Part shown: positions 27,380 through 36,459 of the stretch, piece after piece
Layout: the number at the start of each line of letters is the position of its first letter
Position numbering within the stretch: position 1 is the first letter of the stretch
DNA from: Pseudomonas sp. KU43P
GTDB lineage: Bacteria; Pseudomonadota; Gammaproteobacteria; Pseudomonadales; Pseudomonadaceae
Direction of reading: 5' to 3'
Assembly: GCF_033095865.1 (NCBI RefSeq)
Contig: NZ_AP019365.1
Coordinates: 4,499,501 to 4,563,500 of the forward strand
Length of the DNA: 64,000 nucleotides
Made by a program: the position numbers and the translations under genes
Notes under the pieces: model-generated
Databases searched by the model: none
What the model was told of the DNA's origin: nothing
Seen by the model: only the letters and a program-made list of their open reading frames with translations

Positions 27380-28438
27380 ATGAGCAAGCAACCCTCCCTG
27401 AGCTACAAGGACGCCGGTGTAGACATCGACGCCGGCGAAGCACTGGTCGAACGCATCAAGGGCGTGGCAAAACGCACCGCACGCCCTGAAGTCATGGGTG
27501 GCCTGGGCGGCTTCGGCGCCCTCTGCGAGATCCCGGCCGGCTACAAACAGCCAGTGCTGGTCTCCGGCACCGACGGCGTCGGCACCAAGCTGCGCCTGGC
27601 GCTGAACCTGAACAAGCACGACAGCATCGGCCAGGACCTGGTCGCCATGTGCGTCAACGACCTGGTGGTCTGCGGCGCCGAACCGCTGTTCTTCCTCGAC
27701 TACTACGCCACCGGCAAGCTGAACGTCGACGTTGCTGCCACCGTGGTCACCGGCATCGGCGCCGGCTGTGAACTGGCTGGCTGCTCCCTGGTCGGCGGCG
27801 AAACCGCCGAAATGCCTGGCATGTACGAAGGCGAAGACTACGACCTGGCCGGCTTCTGCGTCGGCGTGGTGGAAAAGGCCGAAATCATCGACGGCTCCAA
27901 GGTTGCCACCGGCGACGCGCTGATCGCTCTGCCGTCCTCCGGCCCGCACTCCAACGGCTACTCGCTGATCCGCAAGATCCTCGAAGTATCCGGCACCGAC
28001 ATCGAGAATACCCAGCTCGGCGGCAAGCCGCTGGCCGACCTGCTGATGGCGCCGACCCGCATCTACGTCAAGCCACTGCTGCAACTGATCAAGCAGACCG
28101 GCGCGGTCAAGGCCATGGCCCACATCACCGGTGGCGGCCTGCTGGACAACATCCCGCGCGTACTGCCGGACAATGCCCAGGCCGTGATCGACGTGGCCAG
28201 CTGGCAGCGCCCGGCGGTATTCGACTTCCTGCAGGAAAAAGGCAACGTCGATGAGCACGAAATGCACCGCGTGCTGAACTGCGGCGTCGGCATGGTCATC
28301 TGCGTAGCCCAGGACCAGGTAGAAGCCGCCCTCAACGTCTTGCGCGCCGAAGGCGAACAACCGTGGGTCATCGGCCGCATCGAACAGGCCGCCGAAGGCG
28401 CTGCTCAGGTCGAGCTGCAGAACCTCAAGGCACACTGA
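27380..28438 (+). CDS. purM: phosphoribosylformylglycinamidine cyclo-ligase
   Basis: 352 residues. AIR synthase of de novo purine synthesis, turning FGAM into AIR with ATP. The [18 protein letters not shown] start, the [10 protein letters not shown] block and [11 protein letters not shown] are family signatures. Cytoplasmic dimer. Its TGA overlaps the purN ATG by one base, giving the usual purM-purN operon. The ATG at 27380 follows AAAGGCC. Confidence 0.97.
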   Translation: MSKQPSLSYKDAGVDIDAGEALVERIKGVAKRTARPEVMGGLGGFGALCEIPAGYKQPVLVSGTDGVGTKLRLALNLNKHDSIGQDLVAMCVNDLVVCGAEPLFFLDYYATGKLNVDVAATVVTGIGAGCELAGCSLVGGETAEMPGMYEGEDYDLAGFCVGVVEKAEIIDGSKVATGDALIALPSSGPHSNGYSLIRKILEVSGTDIENTQLGGKPLADLLMAPTRIYVKPLLQLIKQTGAVKAMAHITGGGLLDNIPRVLPDNAQAVIDVASWQRPAVFDFLQEKGNVDEHEMHRVLNCGVGMVICVAQDQVEAALNVLRAEGEQPWVIGRIEQAAEGAAQVELQNLKAH

Positions 28439-29091
28439 TGCCGAGCTCGCCCTGCAATGTCGTGGTACTGCTGTCGGGTTCCGGCAGCAACCTGCAAGCC
28501 CTGATCGACAGTTGCCATGGTGACGCCAGCCCAGTACGCATCGCCGCGGTGATTTCCAACCGCGCCGATGCCTACGGCCTGCAACGGGCTGCCGAGGCCG
28601 GCATCGCCACTGCAGTGCTGGACCACACAGGCTTCGACGGCCGGGAAGCCTTCGACACCGCGCTGATGGCGCGCATCGACGGCTTCGATCCCGACCTTGT
28701 GGTACTGGCCGGCTTCATGCGTATCCTCAGTGGCGGTTTCGTGCGCCACTACCAAGGCCGCCTGCTCAACATCCACCCGTCGCTGCTGCCCAAGTACAAA
28801 GGGCTGCATACCCATCGACGGGCGCTGGAAGCGGGCGACGCCGAGCATGGCTGCAGCGTACACTTCGTCACCGAGGAACTCGATGGCGGGCCTCTGGTCG
28901 TACAGGCTGTGGTACCGGTAGTGTCAGGCGATAACGCCGAAAGCCTGGCGCAGCGGGTACACCATCAGGAACACCAGATCTACCCGCTGGCGGTGCACTG
29001 GTTTGCCGAGGGGCGCTTGCGCCTGGGTGAACAGGGTGCGTTACTGGATGGCCAGCCCTTGCCGGCCAGTGGTCATTTGATCCGACCCTAG
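28438..29091 (+). CDS. purN: phosphoribosylglycinamide formyltransferase
   Basis: 217 residues. GAR transformylase, using 10-formyl-tetrahydrofolate. The SGSGSNLQALID motif (residues ~13-24) binds phosphate, NIHPSLLPKYKG holds the catalytic Asn and His, and HFVTEELDGG carries the Asp. It follows purM with a one-base overlap, and ends 8 bases before the DUF3108 gene, so all three may share a transcript. Confidence 0.97.
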   Translation: MPSSPCNVVVLLSGSGSNLQALIDSCHGDASPVRIAAVISNRADAYGLQRAAEAGIATAVLDHTGFDGREAFDTALMARIDGFDPDLVVLAGFMRILSGGFVRHYQGRLLNIHPSLLPKYKGLHTHRRALEAGDAEHGCSVHFVTEELDGGPLVVQAVVPVVSGDNAESLAQRVHHQEHQIYPLAVHWFAEGRLRLGEQGALLDGQPLPASGHLIRP

Positions 29092-29099
29092 GAGAATTT

Positions 29100-29810
29100 A
29101 TGCGTCGTGCCCTGCTTTTGGCTCTCGCCGTGCTCGCCCTGCCCCTCCAGGCAGCCGACCTGAAGCCGTTCTCGGCCAGCTACACCGCCGACTGGAAGCA
29201 ACTGCCCATGAGTGGTACTGCCGAACGCAGCCTGGTAAAAAATGCCAATGGCACGTGGGACCTTAACTTCAAGGCTTCCATGATGATTGCCAGCCTCACC
29301 GAGCAAAGCAACCTGCGCCTGGACAACGACACCCTGCTGCCGCAGAAGTACCACTTCGAGCGCGGTGGCCTGGGCAAGGCCAAGAAGGTCGACCTGACCT
29401 TCGACTGGAATGCCAAGAAAGTGACCGGCAGCGACCGTGGCGACGCGATCAGCCTGCCGCTCAACCGTGGCGTGCTGGACAAATCGTCCTACCAGCTGGC
29501 CCTGCAACATGACGTGGCCGCCGGCAAGAAAAGCATGACCTACCAGGTGGTCGACGGTGACGAGATCGACACCTACGACTTCCGCGTGCTGGGCACCGAG
29601 AAAGTCACCACCAAGACCGGCCAGGTCGATGCCGTGAAGGTCGAGCGCGTGCGCGACCCGAGCCAGAGCAAACGCATCACCGAGCTGTGGTTCGCCAAGG
29701 ACTGGGACTACCTGCTGGTGCAATTGCGCCAGGTCGAGACCGATGGCAAGGAATACGTGATCGTGCTGCAGGATGGCACGGTCGATGGCAAGACGGTGAA
29801 GGGTAACTGA
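29100..29810 (+). CDS. DUF3108 domain-containing periplasmic protein
   Basis: 236 residues with a signal peptide (cleavage near LQAAD at ~19). The DUF3108 pattern (FSASYTADWKQLPMSGTAER at the N-terminus, TYQVVDGDEIDTYDF and WFAKDWDYLLVQL later) suggests a beta-rich lipid-binding-like fold; function unknown. GGAGAATTT precedes the ATG. A strong terminator follows, ending the purM-purN transcript. Confidence 0.88.
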   Translation: MRRALLLALAVLALPLQAADLKPFSASYTADWKQLPMSGTAERSLVKNANGTWDLNFKASMMIASLTEQSNLRLDNDTLLPQKYHFERGGLGKAKKVDLTFDWNAKKVTGSDRGDAISLPLNRGVLDKSSYQLALQHDVAAGKKSMTYQVVDGDEIDTYDFRVLGTEKVTTKTGQVDAVKVERVRDPSQSKRITELWFAKDWDYLLVQLRQVETDGKEYVIVLQDGTVDGKTVKGN

Positions 29811-29833
29811 GCCGCATCTGCCTGCTTCATCTG

Positions 29834-29862
29834 AAACCCCGCCTTGTGCGGGGTTTCTTTTT
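29834..29862 (+). terminator. rho-independent terminator after the purMN operon
   Basis: AAACCCCGC/GCGGGGTTT stem with TTGT loop followed by CTTTTT. Confidence 0.92.
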
Positions 29863-29882
29863 AATGGGCCCCGGCTCTACAT

Positions 29883-29894
29883 GAAACTTGTTTC
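29883..29894. promoter_or_regulatory. PsrA-like operator
   Basis: GAAAC-TT-GTTTC, extended to ATGAAAC/GTTTCAT, matches the Pseudomonas PsrA consensus (G/C)AAAC-N2-4-GTTT(G/C). It lies about 93 bases before the 60-aa gene. PsrA is a fatty-acid-responsive TetR regulator known to act on rpoS and beta-oxidation genes. Match by eye only. Confidence 0.4.
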
Positions 29895-29943
29895 ATCGCT
29901 GTTTTATTTACTTAGCCTGCTAACAAACTCTATAAAAGGGGTG

Positions 29944-29960
29944 TGCGACACAGTGTCGCA
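29944..29960. promoter_or_regulatory. 17-bp palindrome before the 60-aa gene
   Basis: TGCGACAC-A-GTGTCGCA is a perfect inverted repeat just 26 bases upstream of the ATG and a few bases after a TATAAAA sequence. Position and symmetry suit an operator for a dimeric repressor. I do not recognise the regulator. Confidence 0.5.
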
Positions 29961-29986
29961 ACCAACCCTAGCAGTGGAGTTTACCG

Positions 29987-30169
29987 ATGACTGTTCAAGT
30001 AACCGAACGTGACGAATCGAAAATGTCCCACGAAGGCCTGGCCGCTGGCGTGCGGATCTGGGATGTGCATCAGCAGGGCCTGCTGGTCGGCATGTTCCAC
30101 AATGAACACGAAGCTCACCAGTACCGCGTAGAGCTCGAAGAGCTGGAATCCCAGCGCGCCACGCAATGA
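29987..30169 (+). CDS. conserved small hypothetical protein
   Basis: 60 residues, soluble, acidic C-terminal helix (EAHQYRVELEELESQRA). The central GVRIWDVHQQGLLVGMFHNEHEAHQY looks like a small conserved Pseudomonas protein of unknown role. GTGGAG precedes the ATG. It is monocistronic between two terminators, with a PsrA-like site and a second perfect palindrome upstream, so it is probably tightly regulated. Confidence 0.75.
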   Translation: MTVQVTERDESKMSHEGLAAGVRIWDVHQQGLLVGMFHNEHEAHQYRVELEELESQRATQ

Positions 30170-30182
30170 CCCGTCTTCCATG

Positions 30183-30208
30183 AAAAAGCCCCGCCTAGGC
30201 GGGGCTTT
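30183..30208. terminator. bidirectional terminator
   Basis: AAAGCCCCGCC/GGCGGGGCTTT hairpin with a short TA loop between the convergent 60-aa gene and the DUF2058 gene, A-run on the left and T-run on the right. Confidence 0.92.
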
Positions 30209-30215
30209 CCAGTAC

Positions 30216-30755
30216 TTACCACATCAGATCGTCCGGGATCTTGTAGGCCGCATACGGATCGTCCTCATCCGCTTCCTCGACGTGGGTATTGAGCAGCAGG
30301 ATACGGCTGGGGTCGCGCTCCTGGATCTTTACCGCCGCTTCGCGCGGGATCACCTCGTAACCGCCGCCATGAGCGACGATCGCCAGCGCACCGTTGCTCA
30401 GCTTGCTGCGCATCAAGGCGTTGACGGCGATGCGCTTGACCTTCTTGTCATCGACGAAGTTGTAGTAGTCCTCGGTGTTCAGCTTGGGCAGGCGGGTCGC
30501 CTCGATCAACTGCTTGACCTGCGCGGCACGGGCTTTCTGCTCGGCCTTTTCCTGCTGCTGGCGGTTCAGCTCCTGGTCACGCTTGGCCTTCTCGGCCATG
30601 GCTTCCTTGGCCAAGCGTTGCTGGCTGTCGTCGACTTCGACCTGGCCTTTGTGCTCCAGGCGTTTCTGTTTCTTCTCGGCCTTGTTGGCCTGGGAGACCT
30701 GTTTCTGGTTGACCAGACCGGCCTTGAGCAATTGATCGCGAAGGGAAAGACTCAT
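30216..30755 (-). CDS. DUF2058 (YaiL-like) protein
   Basis: 179 residues. The start LSLRDQLLKAGLVNQKQ, a long charged helix or coiled coil (~20-90, rich in K, E, Q, R), then a compact domain (YYNFVDDKKVKRIAVN to YEVIPREAA) identify the DUF2058/YaiL family, nucleoprotein/polynucleotide-associated proteins of unknown function. Cytoplasmic. It is 26 bases downstream of mazG on the same strand. Confidence 0.9.
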   Translation of the reverse strand: MSLSLRDQLLKAGLVNQKQVSQANKAEKKQKRLEHKGQVEVDDSQQRLAKEAMAEKAKRDQELNRQQQEKAEQKARAAQVKQLIEATRLPKLNTEDYYNFVDDKKVKRIAVNALMRSKLSNGALAIVAHGGGYEVIPREAAVKIQERDPSRILLLNTHVEEADEDDPYAAYKIPDDLMW

Positions 30756-30781
30756 GGATGTTCACTCACTTATGCAGCCGC

Positions 30782-31621
30782 TCAGCCGCAGCTGGGCAGG
30801 TTCTTTTCCTGACGTTTGGCTTCCCCCCAGAGGGCGTCCAGTTCGTCAAGGTTACATTCTTCAATGGGCCGACCGCTGTCGCGCAATGCCTGTTCGATGA
30901 AGCGGAAACGCCGCTCGAACTTGCGGTTGGCGCGGCGCAGGGCGTTTTCCGGGTCCTGCTTGAGGTGGCGAGCCAGGTTCACAGCAGCGAACAGCAGGTC
31001 GCCGACTTCATCCTCGAGGGCTTGCGCATCGCCGTCGGCCATGGCCTGCAGTACTTCGTCGAGTTCCTCGCGGACCTTGTCGAGCACCGGCAGTGCCTCG
31101 GGCCAGTCGAAACCCACGGTAGCCGCACGCTTCTGCAGTTTGGCTGCCCGCGACAAGGCCGGCAAGGTTGCAGGCACATCATCGAGCAGCGACAGCTGAT
31201 CTGGCCCGCTCTTTTCGGCACGCTCCTCGGCCTTGATCTCTTCCCAGCGCGACTTGACCTCAGCCTCGCTCAGGCTGGGGGTATCCAGTGGCGCGTACAG
31301 CTCACCGGTGGGGAATACGTGCGGGTGGCGGCGGATGAGCTTGCGGGTGATGGCATCGACCACGCCATCGAACTCGAACCGCCCCTCCTCCCGCGCCAAC
31401 TGGCTGTAGTAGACCACCTGGAACAGCAGATCGCCGAGCTCGCCCTGCAGGTGCTCGAAATCACCGCGCTCGATGGTGTCGGCGACTTCGTAGGCTTCCT
31501 CGAGGGTGTGCGGGACGATGCTGGCGTAGTTCTGCTTGAGATCCCATGGGCAACCGTATTGCGGGTCGCGCAGGCGGGCCATGAGGTGCAGCAGGTCTTC
31601 GAGGGTGTAGGTCATTGGCAT
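30782..31621 (-). CDS. mazG: nucleoside triphosphate pyrophosphohydrolase MazG
   Basis: 279 residues with two MazG helical domains, each with EExxE-type metal motifs (HTLEEAYEVADTIE at ~38-50; REELDEVLQAMADGD in the second). It hydrolyses NTPs to NMPs and helps lower ppGpp-linked toxicity in E. coli. It lies next to relA, as in E. coli and P. aeruginosa. I chose the ATG at 31621, just after AGGAACAA; a second ATG is two codons on. Confidence 0.93.
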   Translation of the reverse strand: MPMTYTLEDLLHLMARLRDPQYGCPWDLKQNYASIVPHTLEEAYEVADTIERGDFEHLQGELGDLLFQVVYYSQLAREEGRFEFDGVVDAITRKLIRRHPHVFPTGELYAPLDTPSLSEAEVKSRWEEIKAEERAEKSGPDQLSLLDDVPATLPALSRAAKLQKRAATVGFDWPEALPVLDKVREELDEVLQAMADGDAQALEDEVGDLLFAAVNLARHLKQDPENALRRANRKFERRFRFIEQALRDSGRPIEECNLDELDALWGEAKRQEKNLPSCG

Positions 31622-31644
31622 TTGTTCCTAGGCGGTGGCTTTGC

Positions 31645-31738
31645 CCCCGATCGCCGGCAAGCCGGCTCCCACGGGGACTTCACTGTGCATGAGTCCAGTG
31701 CAGTACCTGTGGGAGCCGGCTTGCCGGCGATGGGCCGC
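31645..31738. repeat. REP pair (BIME)
   Basis: Two inverted REP units around a 30-base spacer in the relA-mazG gap. Confidence 0.9.
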
Positions 31739-31760
31739 CCAGCGGCCCCAGTGCAGATGT

Positions 31761-34001
31761 TCAAGGGGTACGATTACGCCGCGTCTCGATGATGTTCGGC
31801 AACTGCGAGATCCTGCCCAGCAGGCGCCCCAGCGCATCCAGGCCTGGAATCTCGATGGTCAGCGACATCAGCGCGGTGTTGTCTTCCTTGTTCGAGCGGG
31901 TGTTCACCGCCAGCACGTTGATCTTCTCGTTGAGCAGCACCTGCGACACGTCACGCAGCAAGCCTGGGCGGTCGTAGGCACGGATGACGATATCGACCGG
32001 GTAGGTCTGCACCGGTATCGGCCCCCAGCTCACCTGGATCATCCGCTCCGGCTCGCGCCCCGCCAGCTGCAGCACCGAGGCGCAGTCCTGGCGATGAATG
32101 CTCACGCCACGGCCCTGGGTGATGTAGCCGACGATGGCATCGCCCGGCAGCGGCTGGCAGCAACCGGCCATCTGCGTCAGCAGGTTGCCCACCCCCTGGA
32201 TCTGGATATCGCCACGCTTGCCGGTACGCGGACCGGTCGGCTTGCGCGGCACCAGCTCGATCTGCTCGATGCGCTCGGGTTCGAGCAACTGCTGGGCGGC
32301 GTTGACCAAGTGCGCCAGGCGCAGATCGCCGGCACCGAGCGAGGCGAACATGTCCTCGGCGGTCTTGACGTTGGTCTTCTCGGCCAGTCGCTCGAAGTCC
32401 ACCTGGGGCAGGCCCAGGCGGCTGAGCTCGCGCTCGAGCAAGGTCTTGCCGGCGGCGACGTTCTGGTCGCGAGCCTGCAGCTTGAACCAGTGGACAATCT
32501 TGGCCCGCGCCCGCGAGGTGGTGACGTAGCCGAGGTTGGAGTTCAGCCAGTCGCGGCTCGGGTTGCCGTGCTTGCTGGTGATGATCTCCACCTGCTCGCC
32601 GGTCTGCAGGCTGTAGTTGAGCGGTACGATGCGCCCGTTGATCTTGGCGCCACGGCAGTTGTGGCCGATCTCCGTGTGCACGCGGTAAGCGAAGTCCAGC
32701 GGCGTGGCGCCCTTGGGCAGGTCGATGGCGTGGCCGTCCGGGGTGAACACATAGACCCGGTCAGGTTCGATATCAACCCGCAGTTGCTCGGCCAGGCCAC
32801 CGATGTCGCCCAGTTCTTCGTGCCATTCGAGCACCTGGCGCAGCCAGGAGATCTTCTCTTCGTAGTGGTTGGAGCTGGGCTTGACGTCGGTGCCCTTGTA
32901 GCGCCAGTGGGCGCAGACGCCGAGCTCGGCTTCCTCGTGCATGCCGTGGGTTCGGATCTGCACTTCCAGCACCTTGCCCTCGGGGCCGATCACCGCCGTG
33001 TGCAGCGAGCGGTAGCCGTTTTCCTTGGGGTTGGCGATGTAGTCGTCGAATTCCTTGGGGATGTGCCGCCACAGGGTGTGGACGATACCCAGCGCGGTGT
33101 AGCAATCGCGTACTTCGGGCACCAGCACGCGTACCGCACGCACGTCGTAGATCTGGCTGAATTCCAGGCCCTTGCGCTGCATCTTGCGCCAGATCGAATA
33201 GATATGTTTGGCCCGGCCGCTGATGTCGGCGTTGACGCCGGTGGCCAGCAGTTCGTTCTGCAGCTGGTTCATCACGTCGCTGATGAACCGCTCACGGTCC
33301 AGCCGGCGCTCGTGCAGCAGCTTGGCGATCTGCTTGTACTGATCGGGCTCGAGGTAGCGGAAGGACAGATCCTCCAGCTCCCACTTGATATGGCCGATGC
33401 CCAGGCGGTGAGCCAACGGTGCGTAGATGTCGAACACTTCACGTGCCACGCGCAGGCGCTTTTCGTCATCGGCGGACTTCACCGCACGGATCGCGCAGGT
33501 GCGCTCGGCCAGCTTGATCAGTGCCACGCGCACGTCGTCGACCATGGCCACGAGCATCTTGCGCAGGTTCTCGACCTGCGCCTGGGAACCGAGCACCAGC
33601 GACTGGCGCGGGCTGAGGCTGGCGCTGATGGCGGCCATGCGCAGCACGCCGTCGATCAACTTGGACACCACCGGGCCGAAACGCTGGCCGACCTCGGCCA
33701 GGGTCACCTTGCCCTCACGCACCGAACGATAGATGACCGCCGCCACCAGAGAGTCCTGGTCGAGCTTGAGGTCGGCGAGGATTTCGGCGATTTCCAGGCC
33801 AGCCTGGAAACTGGAGGTACCGTCGGCCCATGAATGCTTGGCGGGGTTGCCCTTTTTCTCGATCTCCTGGGCGAACTCGCAGGCCTCCTTGAGTGCCACG
33901 CGATCCAATGCCGAATCGACGCTCACCACATGATCCAGCCATGCTTCGAGATTGATACTGCCGTCGGTGTTGACCGGCTGGTGCACTCTCACCTGTACCA
34001 T
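31761..34001 (-). CDS. relA: GTP pyrophosphokinase RelA ((p)ppGpp synthetase I)
   Basis: 746 residues, full-length RelA. The N-terminal hydrolase-like domain lacks the HD metal motif (degenerate, as in other RelA proteins), then the synthetase domain (YDVRAVRVLVPEVRDCYTALG, NPKENGYRSLHTAV, EVQIRTHGMHEEAE), a TGS domain (VYVFTPDGHAIDLPKGATPLDFAY), a zinc-finger-like region (DCASV) and a C-terminal ACT domain. It makes (p)ppGpp on stalled ribosomes under amino acid starvation. ATG at 34001 follows AAGGTAAA. Confidence 0.96.
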   Translation of the reverse strand: MVQVRVHQPVNTDGSINLEAWLDHVVSVDSALDRVALKEACEFAQEIEKKGNPAKHSWADGTSSFQAGLEIAEILADLKLDQDSLVAAVIYRSVREGKVTLAEVGQRFGPVVSKLIDGVLRMAAISASLSPRQSLVLGSQAQVENLRKMLVAMVDDVRVALIKLAERTCAIRAVKSADDEKRLRVAREVFDIYAPLAHRLGIGHIKWELEDLSFRYLEPDQYKQIAKLLHERRLDRERFISDVMNQLQNELLATGVNADISGRAKHIYSIWRKMQRKGLEFSQIYDVRAVRVLVPEVRDCYTALGIVHTLWRHIPKEFDDYIANPKENGYRSLHTAVIGPEGKVLEVQIRTHGMHEEAELGVCAHWRYKGTDVKPSSNHYEEKISWLRQVLEWHEELGDIGGLAEQLRVDIEPDRVYVFTPDGHAIDLPKGATPLDFAYRVHTEIGHNCRGAKINGRIVPLNYSLQTGEQVEIITSKHGNPSRDWLNSNLGYVTTSRARAKIVHWFKLQARDQNVAAGKTLLERELSRLGLPQVDFERLAEKTNVKTAEDMFASLGAGDLRLAHLVNAAQQLLEPERIEQIELVPRKPTGPRTGKRGDIQIQGVGNLLTQMAGCCQPLPGDAIVGYITQGRGVSIHRQDCASVLQLAGREPERMIQVSWGPIPVQTYPVDIVIRAYDRPGLLRDVSQVLLNEKINVLAVNTRSNKEDNTALMSLTIEIPGLDALGRLLGRISQLPNIIETRRNRTP

Positions 34002-34102
34002 CTTTGTTTTACCTTTCCATACAGCGCACTACACGGGTGCGCTGGCTATCACCGTGTGGCTTCCATTCCATGGAAACCGCACCAAGGGGCGCCAGTGTGT
34101 GG

Positions 34103-35461
34103 CTAGCCCGCTTCGAATAACGCCATGGCCTCGACATGCGCCGTCTGAGGAAACATGTCGAGAATCCCGGCCCTTTTTAACCGGTACCCCTGGCCGACCA
34201 GCACCTGGGCGTCTCGCGCCAGCGTGGCCGGGTTGCACGATACGTAGACCAACCGTTCGGCCTTGAGGCGTGCGATGCCTTGCACCACCTCGAACGCACC
34301 GTCGCGCGGTGGATCCAAGAGTACCGCAGAAAAGCCCTCGGCGGCCCATCCGGCGCCCGCCAAAGGCTGCGATAAATCGGCCTGAAAAAACCGTGCGTTA
34401 TGCACATTGTTGTTTCTGGCATTGGCCTCGGCCCGATCGACCATGGCCTGTACACCTTCCACGGCCACCACTTCACGCGCCTGGCGAGCCAGCGGCAGAG
34501 CGAAGTTGCCCAGGCCGCAGAACAGGTCCAGCACGCGCTCGTCGGCTTGCGGTGCGAGCCAGGCCAGGGCCTGCTCGATCATCGCCGTGTTGACCTGGGC
34601 GTTGACCTGGACGAAGTCGCCAGGGCGCCAGGCCAGTTCCAGTTGCCAGGGCGCCAGGGCAAAGCCCAGTTTCGCCTCGGCATCCACCGGTGCCGGCTCG
34701 CCTTCGCCTTGCAGCCAGAGCTGCGCATCGGCTTCATGGCAGAACGCCTGCAGGCGCGCCAGGTCATCCGCTGGCAGTGGCATCACGTGGCGCACCAGCA
34801 CCGCCTCGGCAGTGCCGCTGAACAACTCCACATGGCCGATCGCCTGCGGCTTGCTCAGCGAACGCAGCACGGTCGGCAAGTGGCGAAGAATAGATTGCAA
34901 GGGCTGTACCAGCACTGCGCAGTCATCGATGGAAACAATGTCCTGGCTGGCTTCGGCACGGAAGCCCACTTCCAGCTGCCGCGCTTTGACATCCCAGCGC
35001 ACCGCTACCCGCGCCCGGCGCCGGTAGCCGAATTCCGGCCCGCTCAAGGGGGCGGCCCATTCCTCGGGCTGCACACCGGCAACCCGCTGCAGCTGTTCGG
35101 CCAAGGTACGTTGCTTGAGTGCCAGCTGGGCCTCGTGGGGCAAGTGCTGCAGGTTGCAGCCACCGCAGCGTTCGTAATGACGGCACGGCGCCTCGCGGCG
35201 CTCGGGGCTGGCCTGCAGGATCCGCTCCAGGCGCGCCTCGACCACCTTGCCGCGGGCGTTGAGCACGCGCGCCTCGACCGACTCGCCGGCCAGGGCTCCA
35301 CTGACGAACCAGGTGCGCCCTTCGAGGAAGGCGATGCCGCGGCCGTCACCGGCCAGGCGCTCGATTTCCAGGCGCTGTTTCTTGCCCACGGGGACCTGAG
35401 GGGTGCGGTTACCGCCGGCCGGCTGAAAGCGCAGGCCGCTGTTGCTTTTCTTTCTGGACAT
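34103..35461 (-). CDS. rlmD: 23S rRNA (uracil-1939-C5)-methyltransferase RlmD
   Basis: 452 residues (RumA). A TRAM domain (~25-85) precedes a 4Fe-4S site with C93, C99, C102 and C181. The Rossmann methyltransferase domain has [15 protein letters not shown] for SAM and the catalytic Cys in [12 protein letters not shown]. It methylates U1939 of 23S rRNA. Its ATG overlaps the cysM stop by one base. Confidence 0.95.
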   Translation of the reverse strand: MSRKKSNSGLRFQPAGGNRTPQVPVGKKQRLEIERLAGDGRGIAFLEGRTWFVSGALAGESVEARVLNARGKVVEARLERILQASPERREAPCRHYERCGGCNLQHLPHEAQLALKQRTLAEQLQRVAGVQPEEWAAPLSGPEFGYRRRARVAVRWDVKARQLEVGFRAEASQDIVSIDDCAVLVQPLQSILRHLPTVLRSLSKPQAIGHVELFSGTAEAVLVRHVMPLPADDLARLQAFCHEADAQLWLQGEGEPAPVDAEAKLGFALAPWQLELAWRPGDFVQVNAQVNTAMIEQALAWLAPQADERVLDLFCGLGNFALPLARQAREVVAVEGVQAMVDRAEANARNNNVHNARFFQADLSQPLAGAGWAAEGFSAVLLDPPRDGAFEVVQGIARLKAERLVYVSCNPATLARDAQVLVGQGYRLKRAGILDMFPQTAHVEAMALFEAG

Positions 35462-36360
35462 TAGCTCGGGTCGAACAGGCCGGTGGACAGGTAACGGTCG
35501 CCGCGGTCACAGATGATCGCGACCATCACGGCGTTTTCCACTTCTCGAGACAGGCGCAGCATGGCCGCTACCGCACCACCGGAAGACACGCCGCAGAAAA
35601 TGCCCTCTTCACGGGCAAGGCGACGGGTGGTGTCCTCGGCTTCTTGCTGGGACATGTCCATCACGCGGTCGACACGGGTGGCGTCGAAGATCTTCGGCAG
35701 GTATTGCTCGGGCCAGCGGCGAATGCCGGGAATCGCCGAGCCTTCCATCGGCTGCAGGCCGACGATCTGCACCGACGGATTCTGCTCCTTGAGGTACTGC
35801 GAGCAGCCCATGATGGTACCGGTGGTGCCCATGGAGCTGACGAAATGGGTGATCGTGCCCTGGGTCTGCTGCCAGATCTCCGGGCCGGTACTGTTGTAAT
35901 GGGCGATCGGATTGTCGCCATTGGCGAACTGGTCGAGGACCAGGCCGCGGCCTTCGGCCTGCAGCTTCTCGGCCAAGTCACGGGCGCCTTCCATGCCCTC
36001 CTCCTTGGTCACCAGGATCAGCTCGGCGCCATAAGCGGTCATGGCAGCCTTGCGCTCGGCGGTGGAGTTGTCGGGCATGATGAGGATCATCTTGTAACCC
36101 TTGATCGCCGCCGCCATCGCCAGGGCAATGCCGGTATTGCCGGAGGTGGCTTCGATCAGGGTGTCGCCGGGCTTGATCTGGCCACGCAGTTCGGCGCGGG
36201 TGATCATCGACAGTGCCGGGCGGTCCTTCACCGAGCCGGCGGGATTGTTACCTTCGAGCTTGAGCAGGAGGGTATTGCTGGTTTCTCCAGCGATGCGCTG
36301 CAGGCGAACCAGGGGCGTATTGCCGACGCAATCGGCGATGGTTGGGTACTGCAAGGTCAT
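35461..36360 (-). CDS. cysM: cysteine synthase B
   Basis: 299 residues, PLP-dependent O-acetylserine (thiol)-lyase. The PLP lysine is K45 in GSVKDRP, the phosphate-binding loop is SGNTG at 73-77, and the CysM-type substrate loop reads [16 protein letters not shown], which favours CysM (accepts thiosulfate) over CysK. The ATG at 36360 is chosen over an upstream frame to 36399. Confidence 0.95.
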   Translation of the reverse strand: MTLQYPTIADCVGNTPLVRLQRIAGETSNTLLLKLEGNNPAGSVKDRPALSMITRAELRGQIKPGDTLIEATSGNTGIALAMAAAIKGYKMILIMPDNSTAERKAAMTAYGAELILVTKEEGMEGARDLAEKLQAEGRGLVLDQFANGDNPIAHYNSTGPEIWQQTQGTITHFVSSMGTTGTIMGCSQYLKEQNPSVQIVGLQPMEGSAIPGIRRWPEQYLPKIFDATRVDRVMDMSQQEAEDTTRRLAREEGIFCGVSSGGAVAAMLRLSREVENAVMVAIICDRGDRYLSTGLFDPS

Positions 36361-36442
36361 GGTGTATTTCACAATCCGGACGGCAGGGGCGCCTATCATA
36401 CCGGCAAACCCTTCGCCGCCATATCACGCAATCTGTGGTCGG

Positions 36443-36459
36443 TATAGCTACAAGCTATA
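36443..36459. promoter_or_regulatory. palindrome at the end of the sensor kinase gene, upstream of cysM
   Basis: TATAGCT-ACA-AGCTATA, a perfect 7-bp inverted repeat, spans the stop codon of the kinase gene and lies about 83-99 bases before cysM. It may be an operator or part of the cysM promoter. No known motif assigned. Confidence 0.35.
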
